Shown in pieces: positions 22,210-33,039 of a stretch of DNA of 64,000 nucleotides. This DNA comes from Urechis unicinctus. Its lineage: Eukaryota; Annelida; Polychaeta; Xenopneusta; Urechidae. The stretch covers positions 6,960,063 through 7,024,062 of the forward strand of contig CM067348.1 in the NCBI GenBank assembly GCA_034190875.2. Reading direction: 5' to 3'. The notes under the pieces are model-generated. The model was not told the DNA's origin and ran no database searches. It worked only from the letters and a program-made list of their open reading frames with translations. Position numbers and translations under genes: made by a program. How positions within the stretch are numbered: the stretch's first letter is position 1; every line of letters starts with the position of its first letter.

Positions 22210-22867
22210 AGTGATATTGGCCTTGATAGCAGCCGCTGCCTCAGTAATCAATTTAGGTTTCTTCATCTGGGTAGCGGTGCAGTATTTTGAAGCTCGAAGG
22301 CGTATACGTATATTCATGGATCCTGATACTATTATTGATAAACACCTTGAACAGGACTCGACTGGCTTAGTGGAGACAACGTCTGGGGGAGCTGAACCTA
22401 GTTGCACCTCTGGTGTAAATATGTCTTCTAAGAGAGATAGGCTTGCTGCCGTCATAGCCGGAGGTCAGGGCCGTCAGTACCTTGGTTTGAAGGGCCTTAC
22501 AATTGACCAGGTTGAATCAATGTCTGATGAAGAGATCATAAAGCTGTATGTGAGATACGAGGCTCGGCTAGGTGCCAGCATGACATGTACTCTAGGTCAG
22601 ACACTGCTACAGCTGTACTCAGGTATTGCTTGTATGTTTCTACCAATCCCACCAGAACACCAGCCAAGGCTAATTACAGACCTCGAGACGGACCCGTTTG
22701 TTGGACACGCGCTAAGCACTACCACTTGTGAGCTATATCATCGCTATGGTATGTTTTTAGCTCCCTTAACTGCGGCTTTAACAACAGTTAAGCACTGTCA
22801 ATTTGGAAAAACAAGCACCGAAACAACAGGGGCCGATGGAGAGGAAGACACCATTTCCTTGCTATAG
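22196..22867 (+). CDS. Conserved N-terminally anchored protein, Polinton A
   Basis: A 223-residue frame that looks whole and overlaps the ATPase end by 14 bp. Residues about 4-28 form one membrane segment, followed by a basic patch (EARRRIR). The conserved body begins around LTIDQVESMSDEEI and contains LGQTLLQLYSGI and a run of prolines. It lacks the His/Asp/Cys pattern expected of an adenain protease, so I do not call it one. A truncated counterpart occurs in copy B (34749-35039). A virion-associated membrane protein is the best guess from context. Confidence 0.55.
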   Translation: MPSIEVILALIAAAASVINLGFFIWVAVQYFEARRRIRIFMDPDTIIDKHLEQDSTGLVETTSGGAEPSCTSGVNMSSKRDRLAAVIAGGQGRQYLGLKGLTIDQVESMSDEEIIKLYVRYEARLGASMTCTLGQTLLQLYSGIACMFLPIPPEHQPRLITDLETDPFVGHALSTTTCELYHRYGMFLAPLTAALTTVKHCQFGKTSTETTGADGEEDTISLL

Positions 22868-22950
22868 TATGTGTTTAACTCTGATACAGCATGTGCTTAA
22901 CTCCGCTATAGCATTGCTTAACTCCGCTATAACAGGTGCTTACTAAGAGC
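22863..22950 (+). repeat. Short degenerate tandem repeat between Polinton genes
   Basis: Three copies of a roughly 28-bp unit built around GCTTAACTCCGCTATAGCA lie just after the stop of the 223-residue gene. The first copy is the most diverged. It may be a noncoding spacer or hold terminator or promoter signals. Confidence 0.6.
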
Positions 22951-22983
22951 TGTCAATTGGACAAATAAATTTAGTAAGTAAAC

Positions 22984-23364
22984 ATGGAAGAAACGAACAC
23001 GAATCAAGGGGAGAACAACACCGGTGGAGATAACGTCAGTGACAAAAAAAACGTTAAAAGGGTTGCGGCAGGACGAAAGGGTGCTGCAGCTCGAAAAGCC
23101 AATCAAAATAAGCTTCTGAGAGAGCTCCGAGAGGCTAAGGCAGCGCTTACAGATGGTAGAGATGAAGCTGTCGAGCCAATATCAACGAGCAAACCTATGG
23201 AAAGGTGGACGTGGTCAACATGGGCTGTGCCTTTGGTTGTCGGCGGTGTTGGCGTGTTGGCATTGTATTGGTACAGGCACCAGATGGTAGCCTCACACCC
23301 TAAACAGGTTGTGGTACAAAAGCCTCCAGACGCTCATTTAAAGGATCCGTTTTATATGGAATAA
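22984..23364 (+). CDS. Small basic single-pass membrane protein, Polinton A
   Basis: A 126-residue frame that looks whole. Residues 1-20 are polar and Asn-rich. Residues 21-43 are strongly basic and Ala-rich (VKRVAAGRKGAAARKA), like a nucleic-acid binding or core-protein segment. A membrane helix follows at about 81-97 (AVPLVVGGVGVLALYWY). The tail is short and ends KDPFYME. It is followed by one base and then the next start codon. The C-terminal half is recognisable in copy B (34468-34748). A DNA-binding inner virion protein with a membrane anchor is possible. Confidence 0.55.
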   Translation: MEETNTNQGENNTGGDNVSDKKNVKRVAAGRKGAAARKANQNKLLRELREAKAALTDGRDEAVEPISTSKPMERWTWSTWAVPLVVGGVGVLALYWYRHQMVASHPKQVVVQKPPDAHLKDPFYME

Positions 23365-23365
23365 G

Positions 23366-23605
23366 ATGACAACACCAATTACTGATGGAAAAATGCTCGT
23401 CAACGCTCTGTACCACGGTGTAGTTGTTTCCGGTATTTCAATAGGCTATGCCAAGCTTGCTAAGATGGCTCTGGGTGGTGGGGTGCCACGTCTTGATTTC
23501 ACCCCACGGGACCTGGCTATGGCTGTTGCCGATGTATCACTAGCTATGGCCACAAAGGATATGCTAATTAAACAAGGAATCTTAACAGTTGATATACTGA
23601 AGTAA
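23366..23605 (+). CDS. Conserved 79-residue protein, Polinton A
   Basis: A short frame that looks whole. It is alanine/methionine-rich with two amphipathic or weakly hydrophobic segments separated by GGGVPRLDFTPRDLAM. The stop overlaps the start of the next gene by one base. The counterpart in copy B (34239-34466) keeps the start and central block, which supports a real protein. No family or function recognised. Confidence 0.55.
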   Translation: MTTPITDGKMLVNALYHGVVVSGISIGYAKLAKMALGGGVPRLDFTPRDLAMAVADVSLAMATKDMLIKQGILTVDILK

Positions 23606-24027
23606 TGGCCACACTTGCTCTACTTGTTGGGGGTGCTCTTGTTAACGCCCTTGCATTCTCTGGGAGCAACTTTTTATTCTCTAAATTACGAGGCAGCCAA
23701 GTGGACGCGGAACGTAAACGCCATGATATGGCAATCGAGCAGCTTCAATCTGCTCAGGCAGCATGGGCCAAGAAGAGAACTGAGCGCTTAGACTTCATCA
23801 ATGAGCAACTGCGCCGCCAGGGCCACGCCGAGCATACTTTTAAGGATGCGGACGAGGCTATGCGTGAGTACGCCTTAATTACGAATAAAACCGTCGACCC
23901 GCTGGGCTCTGAGCCTCAGCTTTCAGACTTCTACGAGCCCTCAGATGAACAGAGGGGGCTTGAGGTGGCATTCATTATACTGGGTATGGCTGCGACTGGG
24001 CTGGTTGCATACAGGCTTGCTAAGTAG
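23605..24027 (+). CDS. Conserved coiled-coil protein with hydrophobic ends, Polinton A
   Basis: A 140-residue frame that looks whole. Residues 1-20 are hydrophobic (ATLALLVGGALVNALAF). Residues about 30-75 form a charged helix (QLQSAQAAWAKKRTERLDF) likely to be a coiled coil. An acidic linker follows, and the last 20 residues form a second membrane segment (FIILGMAATGLVAYRLAK). Conserved in copy B at 33850-34238. It is tightly packed between the 79-residue gene and the integrase on one strand. A membrane-linked structural role is inferred. Confidence 0.55.
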   Translation: MATLALLVGGALVNALAFSGSNFLFSKLRGSQVDAERKRHDMAIEQLQSAQAAWAKKRTERLDFINEQLRRQGHAEHTFKDADEAMREYALITNKTVDPLGSEPQLSDFYEPSDEQRGLEVAFIILGMAATGLVAYRLAK

Positions 24028-24057
24028 GTCATTTGGAGACTCGAACGTTTACTGTAT

Positions 24058-25053
24058 ATGGATCGTCGCATGCAAGAGATCTACTATAGTCCTAAGGGAT
24101 ACTGGAAAGGCATTACTGCTATCAAGAAGCTTGCGACAGAAGCGAGGGTTTCTGAGGAAGTTGCCAGGGGGTGGCTAACAAAGCAAGCTATATGGCAAAT
24201 CTACCTGCCAGTGCCAAAACACATTCCCAGGCCAAAGTTTGATGTCCCTGTCCCCAATGAGGTTCACCAAGCCGATCTCTTATTTCTTCCTCATGACGTT
24301 GTGAAGCGCCGGACTTACAAGTATGCCCTAACATTGGTTGATGTGGCCTCGCGCTACAAAGCGGCTGAGCCATTGACTACAAAAGAGGCTAAGGAGGTCG
24401 CAGGTGCACTTGAGAGGATATACAAACGAGGACCGCTGCATTGGCCTAAACTACTTCAGGTGGACCCCGGACGGGAGTTTATGGGTGCAGCGAATCAGCT
24501 GTTAGTAAAACATGGAGTATCAGTCAGGCGTGGCCGTGTGAATATCCATTGAGACCAGGGTATAGTGGAACGCTTTAACCGAACCCTTGCTGAACGACTC
24601 TTTGGTCACCAGTATGCCGTAGAGTTAAGGGATACTGGAAAATGATCGACTGAGTGGGTTTCTCGACTGCAGGCTGTAGTCTCTGCGATAAATAATGAGG
24701 TGACCCGCTTGACTGGAAAAAAACCTAAAGATGCTATAAAGGCAAAACGAGTTGCACAAAAGCCCTCTTCAGTCGTACCAGGGCGCCCTCTGGGGGTCAA
24801 AGAGCAAAAGTTTCCCTCTGATGTTGGCGTTCGCTACCTCTACCAGCCTGGTGAGGCAGAGCAAGACCACCGGCGGCGGGCCACTGACCCTGTGTGGTCG
24901 CTCAATGTTTACCGGATTGGAAGCTCTGTCACTAAATCTGGTGAGCCTGTACTATACTATTTGCTGGATGGACCTCTCCGTGGCTTTGTAAAGGAGGAGT
25001 TGCTTGTGGTGCCATCCGATACCCAGTTGCCGCCAGACGGTATTACCAATTAG
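24058..25053 (+). pseudogene. Retroviral-type integrase (rve) of Polinton A
   Basis: The DDE integrase inserts the element's ends into the host genome. The N-terminal helical region runs from YYSPKGYWKGI to KQAIWQIY, typical of Polinton integrases. The catalytic core shows HQADLLFLP (first Asp) and LQVDPGREF (second Asp), with the conserved SRYKAAEPL helix between. The C-terminal part has an SH3-like region with a conserved PVWSLNVYRIG segment. Broken, about two breaks. Copy B keeps the same domain order. It lies between the small structural genes and the zinc-ribbon gene. Confidence 0.85.
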
Positions 25054-25079
25054 ACTAATAGATATCTATATATATAACA

Positions 25080-25388
25080 ATGGTAGTATTTGACAATAAG
25101 TGCCCATGGATATTGCTCGGAAAGAAAGTCCCCTGTAACAGACCCTGTACGCAAGAGCAAGAGTTTTGTAACTTACACAGATATAAGATAAAACATGGTG
25201 TCATTAATCGTCTTTGTACGGGTTGTCAGAAGGCTATAAAAAATAATAAGGTAGGATTGTGCATGGATTGTGGGTTCGATAAAGTCAACCACAGTCGTCT
25301 TCGTCTTGCCCAAAAGATTGTTTCACAACGGCCTATAGCTGGGGACACGCCAGTCGGCGCCACTGAACGGGGATTCCCCACTGTATAA
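25080..25388 (+). CDS. Zinc-ribbon-like small protein, Polinton A
   Basis: A 102-residue frame that looks whole, rich in Cys and His: CNRPCTQEQEFCNLH in the first half, then CTGCQK and CMDCGFDK as two CxxC knuckles. This spacing suggests one or two zinc-binding folds. The same cysteines are seen in copy B (32820-33015). It sits between integrase and polymerase with a TATA-like ATCTATATATATAAC just upstream of the ATG. A DNA-binding accessory or regulatory role is likely but unproven. Confidence 0.6.
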   Translation: MVVFDNKCPWILLGKKVPCNRPCTQEQEFCNLHRYKIKHGVINRLCTGCQKAIKNNKVGLCMDCGFDKVNHSRLRLAQKIVSQRPIAGDTPVGATERGFPTV

Positions 25389-25564
25389 AAATAGAAATCT
25401 TGTGGCGCTGTCAACAACATGGTTTGTCGGCTATGTGCGACGAAGCTTGGCACCTTGTCAGAGACGGGTGTTTACTGCATAGGTCAAAGTCCGCTCGCTG
25501 TATTGTTGTTGTCTTTTGTGTATCAACGAATTCCCTTTTAGACTAATGGAACTGTATAGTAAAC
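25389..25564. other. Spacer upstream of DNA polymerase
   Basis: No gene. The spacer ends AGTAAACATG, matching the polymerase start context in copy B (reverse strand near 32595). Confidence 0.4.
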
Positions 25565-28500
25565 ATGACTCATAATCAGCGAGCACGTGAAGCCCAAAAT
25601 GATTATGTTTCAATTCACGGTTTTAAGCCTCCTTATCCACACTCTAAGGTTGCACTCAAAGCACTCCAAGTGCATAATGAATATGACCGTACATACAAGG
25701 AGATGTTTGCTAGATTAAAGGCTGGGGTGGCACGCACCCCTGTCCCCACTGCTGCCCCACGCAGACCAGTCCCTGCCCCACGCAGACCTGTCCCTGCCCC
25801 ACGCATCCCCAAAACCCAGTCCCCAGTCCCCACAGTGCGTCTTGCCTTCAAGAAGACTAAGTGGGCTGTTAAAAACTATTTGCGTGGATGGGTGATGAAC
25901 GTTCCTGAGTCTCACCCCCTTAGCTCGGACCTTTTGATGTTCTTTAAGGGCATGCGTCGGAAGATGCATAAAGTTTTGACTGGTGAGCTGGAAGAGCTAG
26001 GTGGAATCAAGTGTCAGTTTGCCCTTAAGGTAAGACTCTCCAAGCACTCAGATGATGACAGTACTGAGTATTTTGAGCCTGTATTGCGTAATAAGCAGCA
26101 GGTGGTTCTCTCCTCAGAAGATATTAACGATGAGCTGGACCAGTGCAATGCTAATATCCAAGAGCAGTTGGAGAAGTGGACCAACCAAGGTTCTGGCTGG
26201 GAGTTTCAGGTGGTCACAACTCTGTGGATTGATATTGCCAACTACCAGCCATTGAAAGGTGGCTCCTACCTGAAACTGCCGAGAAAGCTGGCGGTAAAGA
26301 AGGCAATTAGAAATGTGAAAAACACAAATGACCCACACTGCGTTCTATATTCCATTGAAGCGGCTCTGCACCCGGTTGCCAAGAACCCGCAGCGACCATC
26401 AAAATATAACATTAAGCCGCTCTTACGACTCTTAGAAGGAAAAGGCGTGGACTATCCAACACCTATCTCGCAGATTGAGAAGATAGAAAAACATGCTAAA
26501 GTAGGCGGCTTGAATGTCTTTGGCTGGGATGGAAAGGCCACCATCGTTCACCGTATCAGCAGACAGCCTGGTCCATGTATAAACCTCATGCTGATTGAGG
26601 AGGAGGGTAGGTTTCATTACACGCAGATCGAAGACCTGAACCGCCTGCTGTATGACCAGAGTAAGTACGAGCACCGCAAGTTCTTCTGCGAGCGATGCTT
26701 GCATGGATACACCACTGAGAAACTGCTCCTGGCGCACAAACCCTAGTGCATGGGTATCGGGCAGACTGCTGTGCGAGTTGACATGCCTGAGGAAGGGAAG
26801 AACATATTATCCTTCCAGAACTGGCAGAAACAGCTTGCTGCCCCCTATCTTATCTATGCCGACTTTGAGGCGCTCACAGTGAAGATTCCGGGATCTGCGC
26901 CTAATCCTGGTAAGAGCAACACGCAGAGAACACAGGAGCATGAGCCATGTGGTTACGGCTATGTGGTTGTCCGATGTGATGGGCAGACAGAACCCCCAGT
27001 GGTTTATAGAGGAAGCGATGTTGTGGAGAAGTTCTTACAGGCTCTGCAGCAGGAGGAGCAAAAGATCAAAGCAGTTCTGTCCAAGCCTGTCCCTATGCGG
27101 ATGACTCGGGAGGATAGAAGGGCACATAAGGCTGCAACTCACTGTCATGTGTGCAAGAAAAAACTGGGCTGTGACTCTGTTCGCGATCACTGCCATATAA
27201 CAGGCTTGTACAGAGGGCCAGCCCATAACGTGTGTAACCTGAAACTTCGGCTGAGTCCCAAGACAACACCCATCCCTGTGGTCTAACCTGCCTACGACTC
27301 CCATCTCTTGATGCAGGGTATAAGCAAAGTGGAGGGCAATATCAACTGCATCCCAAATAACATGGAGAAGTATATCTCCCTGTCGGTCGGACAGTTGCGC
27401 TTCATTGACAGTGCACAGTTCCTCCTGGCCTCGCTCGACAAGCTTGTGTCTGCTAACAACCCAGATGCCTTTGCTGTGACGGAGGAATACGAGCCAGACC
27501 AGATGAAGCGGCGCTTGCTGCTGCGTAAGGGAGTGTATCCCTATGAGTTCATGGATGGCTGGGATAAGTTTGATGCTCCACTGCCGCCGATCCATGATTT
27601 CTACAGCAAGCTCTCTGAACAGGGTATATCTGCTGCAGACTATGAACACGCCCAGAAAGTCTGGAACGCGTTCGGTTGTAAAAACATGGGGGACTACCAT
27701 GACCTTTACTTACGCACCGATGTACTGCTCCTGGCAGATGTGTTTGAAACATTCCGCAAAACCTGTCTTAAGCAATACGGGTTGGATCCGGCCCACTACT
27801 ATACCAGCCCCGGTTTGTCGTGGGATGCGATGCGCTTCTTAAGAGCACAGGGGTGAAACTCGAGCTTCTCACCGATTATGACAAGCACCTGTTTATTGAG
27901 AAGGGGCTGCGCGGTGGGATAAGCATGGTATCACATCGCCACGCTAAAGCGAACAACCCATACGTGGAGGGCTTTGAGCAGGATAAGCCAGCGAGCTATA
28001 TCCAGTACCTCGATGCCAACAACCTGTATGGGTGGGCGATGAGCCAAGCCCTACCTACTTCGGGTATTGAGTGGGTGGAACGGCCTGAGAACCTAGAGAT
28101 CCAGGACCATCCCGATGATGCTGAAACGGGGTATATACTTGAGGTTGACTTGGAGTATCCTGCTGCGCTTCATGACGAACACAACGATTACCCCCTAGCG
28201 CCGGAGCGGCTTCTTGTGCAAAATGAGTGGTTGTCAGACTACCAGAAAGATCTCCTAGGTGCATTGGGGAGCACCGGAAATGGAGTTGAAAAGCTGGTGC
28301 CCAACCTGCGGAACAAGGAGAAGTATGTGGTACACTACAGGAACCTCAAGCTATATCTGTCTTTGGGGTTGAGACTCACCAAGATTCATCGTGCGCTTGT
28401 CTTTGACCAGAGTCCATGGATGGAGCCTTACATAAGGATGAATACACATCTGCGCAAGGCCGCCAACAGCGACTTTGAGAAGGATCTCTATAAACTCATG

Positions 28501-29271
28501 AATAACTCCGTCTTTGGTAAAACCATGGAGAATCTCCGGAGGCGAGTCGACGTTAAGATTGTGCGCTCATCGGAAAAAGAAAGAATACGTGGGCTTGTTG
28601 CCAGCCCCGCCTATGCTCGACAAAAAGTGTTTGACGATGATCTAGCTGCCCTGCATATGCACAAGACTCGCTTAGTGCTGAACCGCCCGGTCTACGTTGG
28701 CATGTGCATTCTGGACCTCTCCAAGCGCTTGATGTATGACTTTTACTACAATACCATGAAGGCTAGATATGACAGTAATATTAACCTGCTTTACACAGAC
28801 ACAGACTCGCTGCTGCTTGAGATCCGTACCACTGACGTCTATGCTGATATGAGGGAGGATGGGCATCTCTTTGACACTAGTAACTTTGACCCTTCTCATG
28901 CCCTACACAGTAACAAAAACAAAAAGGTTCTGGGTAAGATGAAGGATGAGTGCGCTGGCGTGCCCATCAAGGAGTACGTTGGTTTGCGCCCTAAGATGTA
29001 CTCTATCCTGATGTCTGATGAGGGCGAGATAAAAAGAGCTAAGGGTGTGAAGAAGGTGGTGGTGAAGAAGCATCTACGACACGCTCAGTACGTGGAGTCA
29101 CTGTTCGACCAGAAGCAGTTTCGCCACGGAATGAACATGCTCAGGAGTGACTGCCATAAAATATATGGGCTCCACGTTAACAAGGTGTCTCTCTCCCCCT
29201 TTGACTCAAAGCGGTGGATAGCTCCAGGTGGTGTAGACACTCTGGCCTATGGGCACGAGTCGATATGTTGA
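25565..29271 (+). pseudogene. polB: Protein-primed DNA polymerase B with endonuclease VII-like domain, Polinton A
   Basis: Family B polymerase of the protein-primed type, expected to copy the linear element using a terminal protein. Order of parts: a Pro-Arg-rich N-terminal tract near 25740-25810; a zinc-finger-like FFCERCLHGYTTE near 26690; exonuclease motif I (YADFEALT) near 26860; an endonuclease VII/HNH-like insert (CHVCKK, then DHCHITGLYRGPAH) at 27140-27240; exonuclease motif III (YHDLYLRTDVLLLADVF) near 27695; polymerase motif A (DANNLYGWAM) near 28015; motif B (KLMNNSVFGK) near 28490; motif C (YTDTDS) near 28793. Broken, about three breaks. It is the last large gene before the right terminal repeat, and copy B has a shortened version. 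Confidence 0.9.
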
Positions 29272-29294
29272 ACATATGAGGGCTGAGGTATAGA

Positions 29295-29550
29295 ATGAGC
29301 ACCGATGAACATATTGGGGTGGCCGAGCTGCAAGCAGATGTGGAACATATATGAGAGGAGAAGGTGGACCTTGAGAATGATGTGAGGGATTTGGAATCAA
29401 AGTATGAGGACCTTTTGGAGCGCGTGAGTCGTTTAGAAGAGCTTATTCCTCAGGGTCCTGGTGTAGAGGAGAAGGTGAGGGAATTGGAATCGAAGTATGA
29501 GGACCTTTTGGAGCGCGTGAGTTGCTTATTCCTCAGAGTACTGTTGTAGA
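29295..29550 (+). pseudogene. Heptad-repeat coiled-coil remnant at the right end of Polinton A
   Basis: A tandem coding repeat: the segment around ELESKYEDLLERVS occurs twice (29382-29440 and 29475-29525), joined by an acidic linker. Its leucine spacing suits a coiled coil. It follows the polymerase on the same strand. I found no counterpart in copy B. It could be a small terminal gene of the element; broken. Confidence 0.45.
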
Positions 29551-29559
29551 TGGTTGACA

Positions 29560-29939
<380 letters not shown>

Positions 29940-30094
29940 AGCGATGGGTGAGTTATGACTGTGTGAATATTAAGTACTCAATAAATGGAGCCATTTGTGA
30001 ACCTATGAGTAGTATAGAGAGTGGCGGTACTGGCGCACCACCCCTAATCATACATACATATATATATATATATACATACCTATATTTCGCTCAC

Positions 30095-30169
30095 CCTATG
30101 GGCCCCTCGGCCCCGACCCTCAAACGGGGCCGAGATACTAGCTTGTAGGGAAACTAGTGTGCCCATAGG
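30095..30169 (+). other. Nested inverted repeat (three-way-junction-like)
   Basis: An outer perfect 9-bp stem, CCTATGGGC at 30095-30103 with GCCCATAGG at 30161-30169, encloses two hairpins. One is a perfect 10-bp stem CTCGGCCCCG/CGGGGCCGAG (30106-30115 and 30125-30134). The other is a 5-bp stem ACTAG/CTAGT (30137-30141 and 30154-30158). It is GC-rich in an AT-rich setting and lies between the end of copy B and its polymerase gene. No counterpart at the end of copy A. Confidence 0.6.
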
Positions 30170-30251
30170 CCAAGGCGTCTACACCGTTAGCGGCTATCCA
30201 CCTCTTTGAATCAAAGGGAGAGAGGGACTCCTTGTTGACGTGGAGCCCATA

Positions 30252-32593
30252 TTACTTATGACCATGACTGCGTAGCATGTTCATTAAACGACTGAACTGC
30301 TTCTTTGTGAATAGAGACTCCATGTACTGTGCGTGGCGTAGGTGTTTCTTAACCACAATCTTCTTCACTCCCTTAGCCCTTTTAATCTCGCCCTTGTCAA
30401 ACATCAGGATCGAGTACATCTTTGGGTGCAGACCAACATACTCCTTGATAGGCACACCAGCACACTCATCCTTCATCTTCCCTAGTACCATCCTGATTAC
30501 GTTACTGAACAAGGGATGGGAAGAATCATAATTGCTGGTATCAAAGAGGCAGTGCGGATCTCCAGAAGCAACGAGCTTGTCTGTGTATAGCATGCCAAGG
30601 TCGCTACCATATCTTTACTTCATTGTGTTATAATATAAGTCGTACATCAGGTGCTTGGAGAGTATGCACATACCTATATACACAGGACGATTTAACTCTT
30701 ATAAACGCATAGGGATACACTCCCTTGCGCAGTAGCAGCTGGTGCTTTGTTTTATCAGGCTCATACTTAGCCGTCACTGCAAAGGCGTCTGGTTTATTTG
30801 CAGACACCAGCCTGTCAAGCGAGGCCAGAAAGAACTGTTCACTGTCAATAAAGCGCAACTATCCGATCGATAGGGATATATACTTCTCCATATTGTTTGG
30901 GATACAATTAATCTTCCAATCACCTTGCGTATGGCCTGCATCAAGAGTCATAGCCCCGTAGGTTATGGATTACTACAGGCACGGCCGTTGTCTGAGGATT
31001 CAACCGCAGCTTTAGGTTGCATACGTTGTTGGCTGCTCCCTGTACTTACCTCATATATGGCAGTGGTCGCGGACAGAGTCCCTACCCAGTTCATTTGTTA
31101 CACACATGACAACGGGTTGCTGCCCTGTGCACTCTTTTATCCTCTCGCGGCATGCGCATGGGGACGGGGTTTGACAGAACTGTTTTGATCTTGAGCTCTT
31201 CCTGTCCCAGGGCTTGGAAGAATTTCTCCACAGTGTTGCCTCTTCCATACACCACAGGTTGTTAGGTCTGACCATCACCCCGGATAACTACATAGCCGTA
31301 ACCAAATGGCTCACATGTTCCTGTGGTTTCTGCGTGATGCTCTTGGTAGCATCAAATGCAGTGCCTGGATGCTTCACCGTGAGCACCTCAAAGTCGGCGT
31401 AGATAACATAAGGGGCAGCCAGCTGCTTCTGGAAAGATGATACATTGTTCCCTTCCTCAGGCATATCCACTCGCACAGCAGTTTACCCTATCCCCATACA
31501 CGAGGTTTGTGCTCAGCGAGCAGTTTATCAGTGGTATAACCATGTAGGCATCGCTCACAGAAAAACTTGCAGTGTTCGTGTTTACTCTTATCATACAGTA
31601 AGCGGTTCAGATCTTTGATTAGCGTGTTATGATATTTGCCATCCTTTTCAATCAACATGAGCTTTATATGCGGACCAGGCTGTTTACTGATGTGGTGTAT
31701 GATAGTTGCCTTCCCATCCCAGCCAAAGACGTTCAATGCTACTTTACCATGCTTTTCTACCTTCTCAATATGCGACAAGGGTGTTGGATATTCTACGCCT
31801 TTACCTTCCAACAGGGTTAACAGCTACTGAATGCTATATTTCGTTGGTAGCTGTGGGTCCTTTTTAACCGGGTGCAAAGCCAATTCAATGGAATATAGAA
31901 TGCAGTAGTCGTCAGTGTTTTTTATGTTTATGATAGCCTTCTTAGCTGCTAGCTTACTCGGCAGTGATAAGTAGGAGCCACCCTTCAATGGCTGGTAGTT
32001 GGCAATATCAATCCACAGAGTTGTGACTCTGATTCCCAACCAGACCCTTTATTGGTCCACTTCTCTAACCGCTCTTGGAAATTAGCATTACTCTGATCCA
32101 GCACATTATTAAAATCTTCTGAGGAGAGAACCACCTGCTGCTTATTACGCAATACAGGCTCAATATTCTCAGAGCTGCCATCATCGGTGTGCTTCATAAG
32201 TCTTACTTGAAGGGCAAACTGACACTTGATTCCAATTATCCCTTTCAGCTCATCAGTCAAAATTTTACGTATCTGTTGACGCACGCCTTTAAAGAACATC
32301 ATAAGGTCCGAGCCGAGGGGGAGAGACTCAGGAACGTTCATCAGCAATCCACACAAATAGTTTTTAACAGCCTTCTTACTCTTCTTGAACTTAAGACGTG
32401 GTGTGGGTACTGGTGCTTTGCGTGGCGTGGGGACTGCTCTGCACGGTGTGGGGGTGCGTGGGTGAGGGGGGACTGGAGCTTCTTTGCGTGCCACCCCAGC
32501 CTTTAATCCAGCAAATATCTCATTGTATAGGCGGTCAAATTCATTGCTGCTAGGCGTATCATTTACAGCTTTGCTTGTATGATGTGCTACCAT
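30252..32593 (-). pseudogene. polB: DNA polymerase B of Polinton B (shortened, broken)
   Basis: Fragments of the same polymerase as in copy A: the Pro-rich N-terminal tract near 32400-32480, the zinc-finger-like FFCERCLHGYTT, exonuclease motif I (YADFEVLT), traces of the endonuclease VII-like insert, and the C-terminal KGVKKIVVKKHLRH block. The region is about two-thirds the length of copy A's gene, and the central polymerase motifs are not recognisable. Broken, many breaks. Confidence 0.8.
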
Positions 32594-32819
32594 GTTTACT
32601 CTCTCTAAATGGAAATTTTATGATACACAAAAGACAATGACTATACAGCGAGCGGACTTTGACCTTGTTGACAGCACCATAGGATTTCTATTTTTAAACA
32701 GTGGGAAACCCCCGTTCTTTTTTAGGCTCAGTGTCACCGGCTGGTGAGTCGGTGACCTCGGCTATAGGCTGTTGTGTAGAAATTTTTTGCTTTTGGTAAA
32801 CACACCTGTGGTTGGCTTT

Positions 32820-33015
32820 ATCAAACCCACAATCCATACACAATCCTACGTTATTTTTTATACCCTTCTGACAACCCGCACAAAGACGATTTACGACACC
32901 ATGTTTTATCTTATTACTGTGTAAGTTACAAAACTCTTGCGTACAGGGCCTGTTACAGGGGTCTTTCTTTCCGAGTAATATCCACGGGCACCTTTTTCAA
33001 ATACTACCATTGTTA
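32820..33015 (-). pseudogene. Zinc-ribbon protein of Polinton B
   Basis: Reverse-strand counterpart of the copy A gene at 25080-25388, with the same Cys-x2-Cys knuckles. Broken. Its preservation in both copies supports a real gene in the family. Confidence 0.55.
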
Positions 33016-33039
33016 TGTTTATTGATATCTATTTGTTTA

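Noticed and set aside
22196-22867. Candidate adenain protease of the Polinton
   Set aside because: The protein has no recognisable His, acidic and Cys catalytic arrangement and is dominated by an N-terminal membrane segment and an unrelated conserved body.
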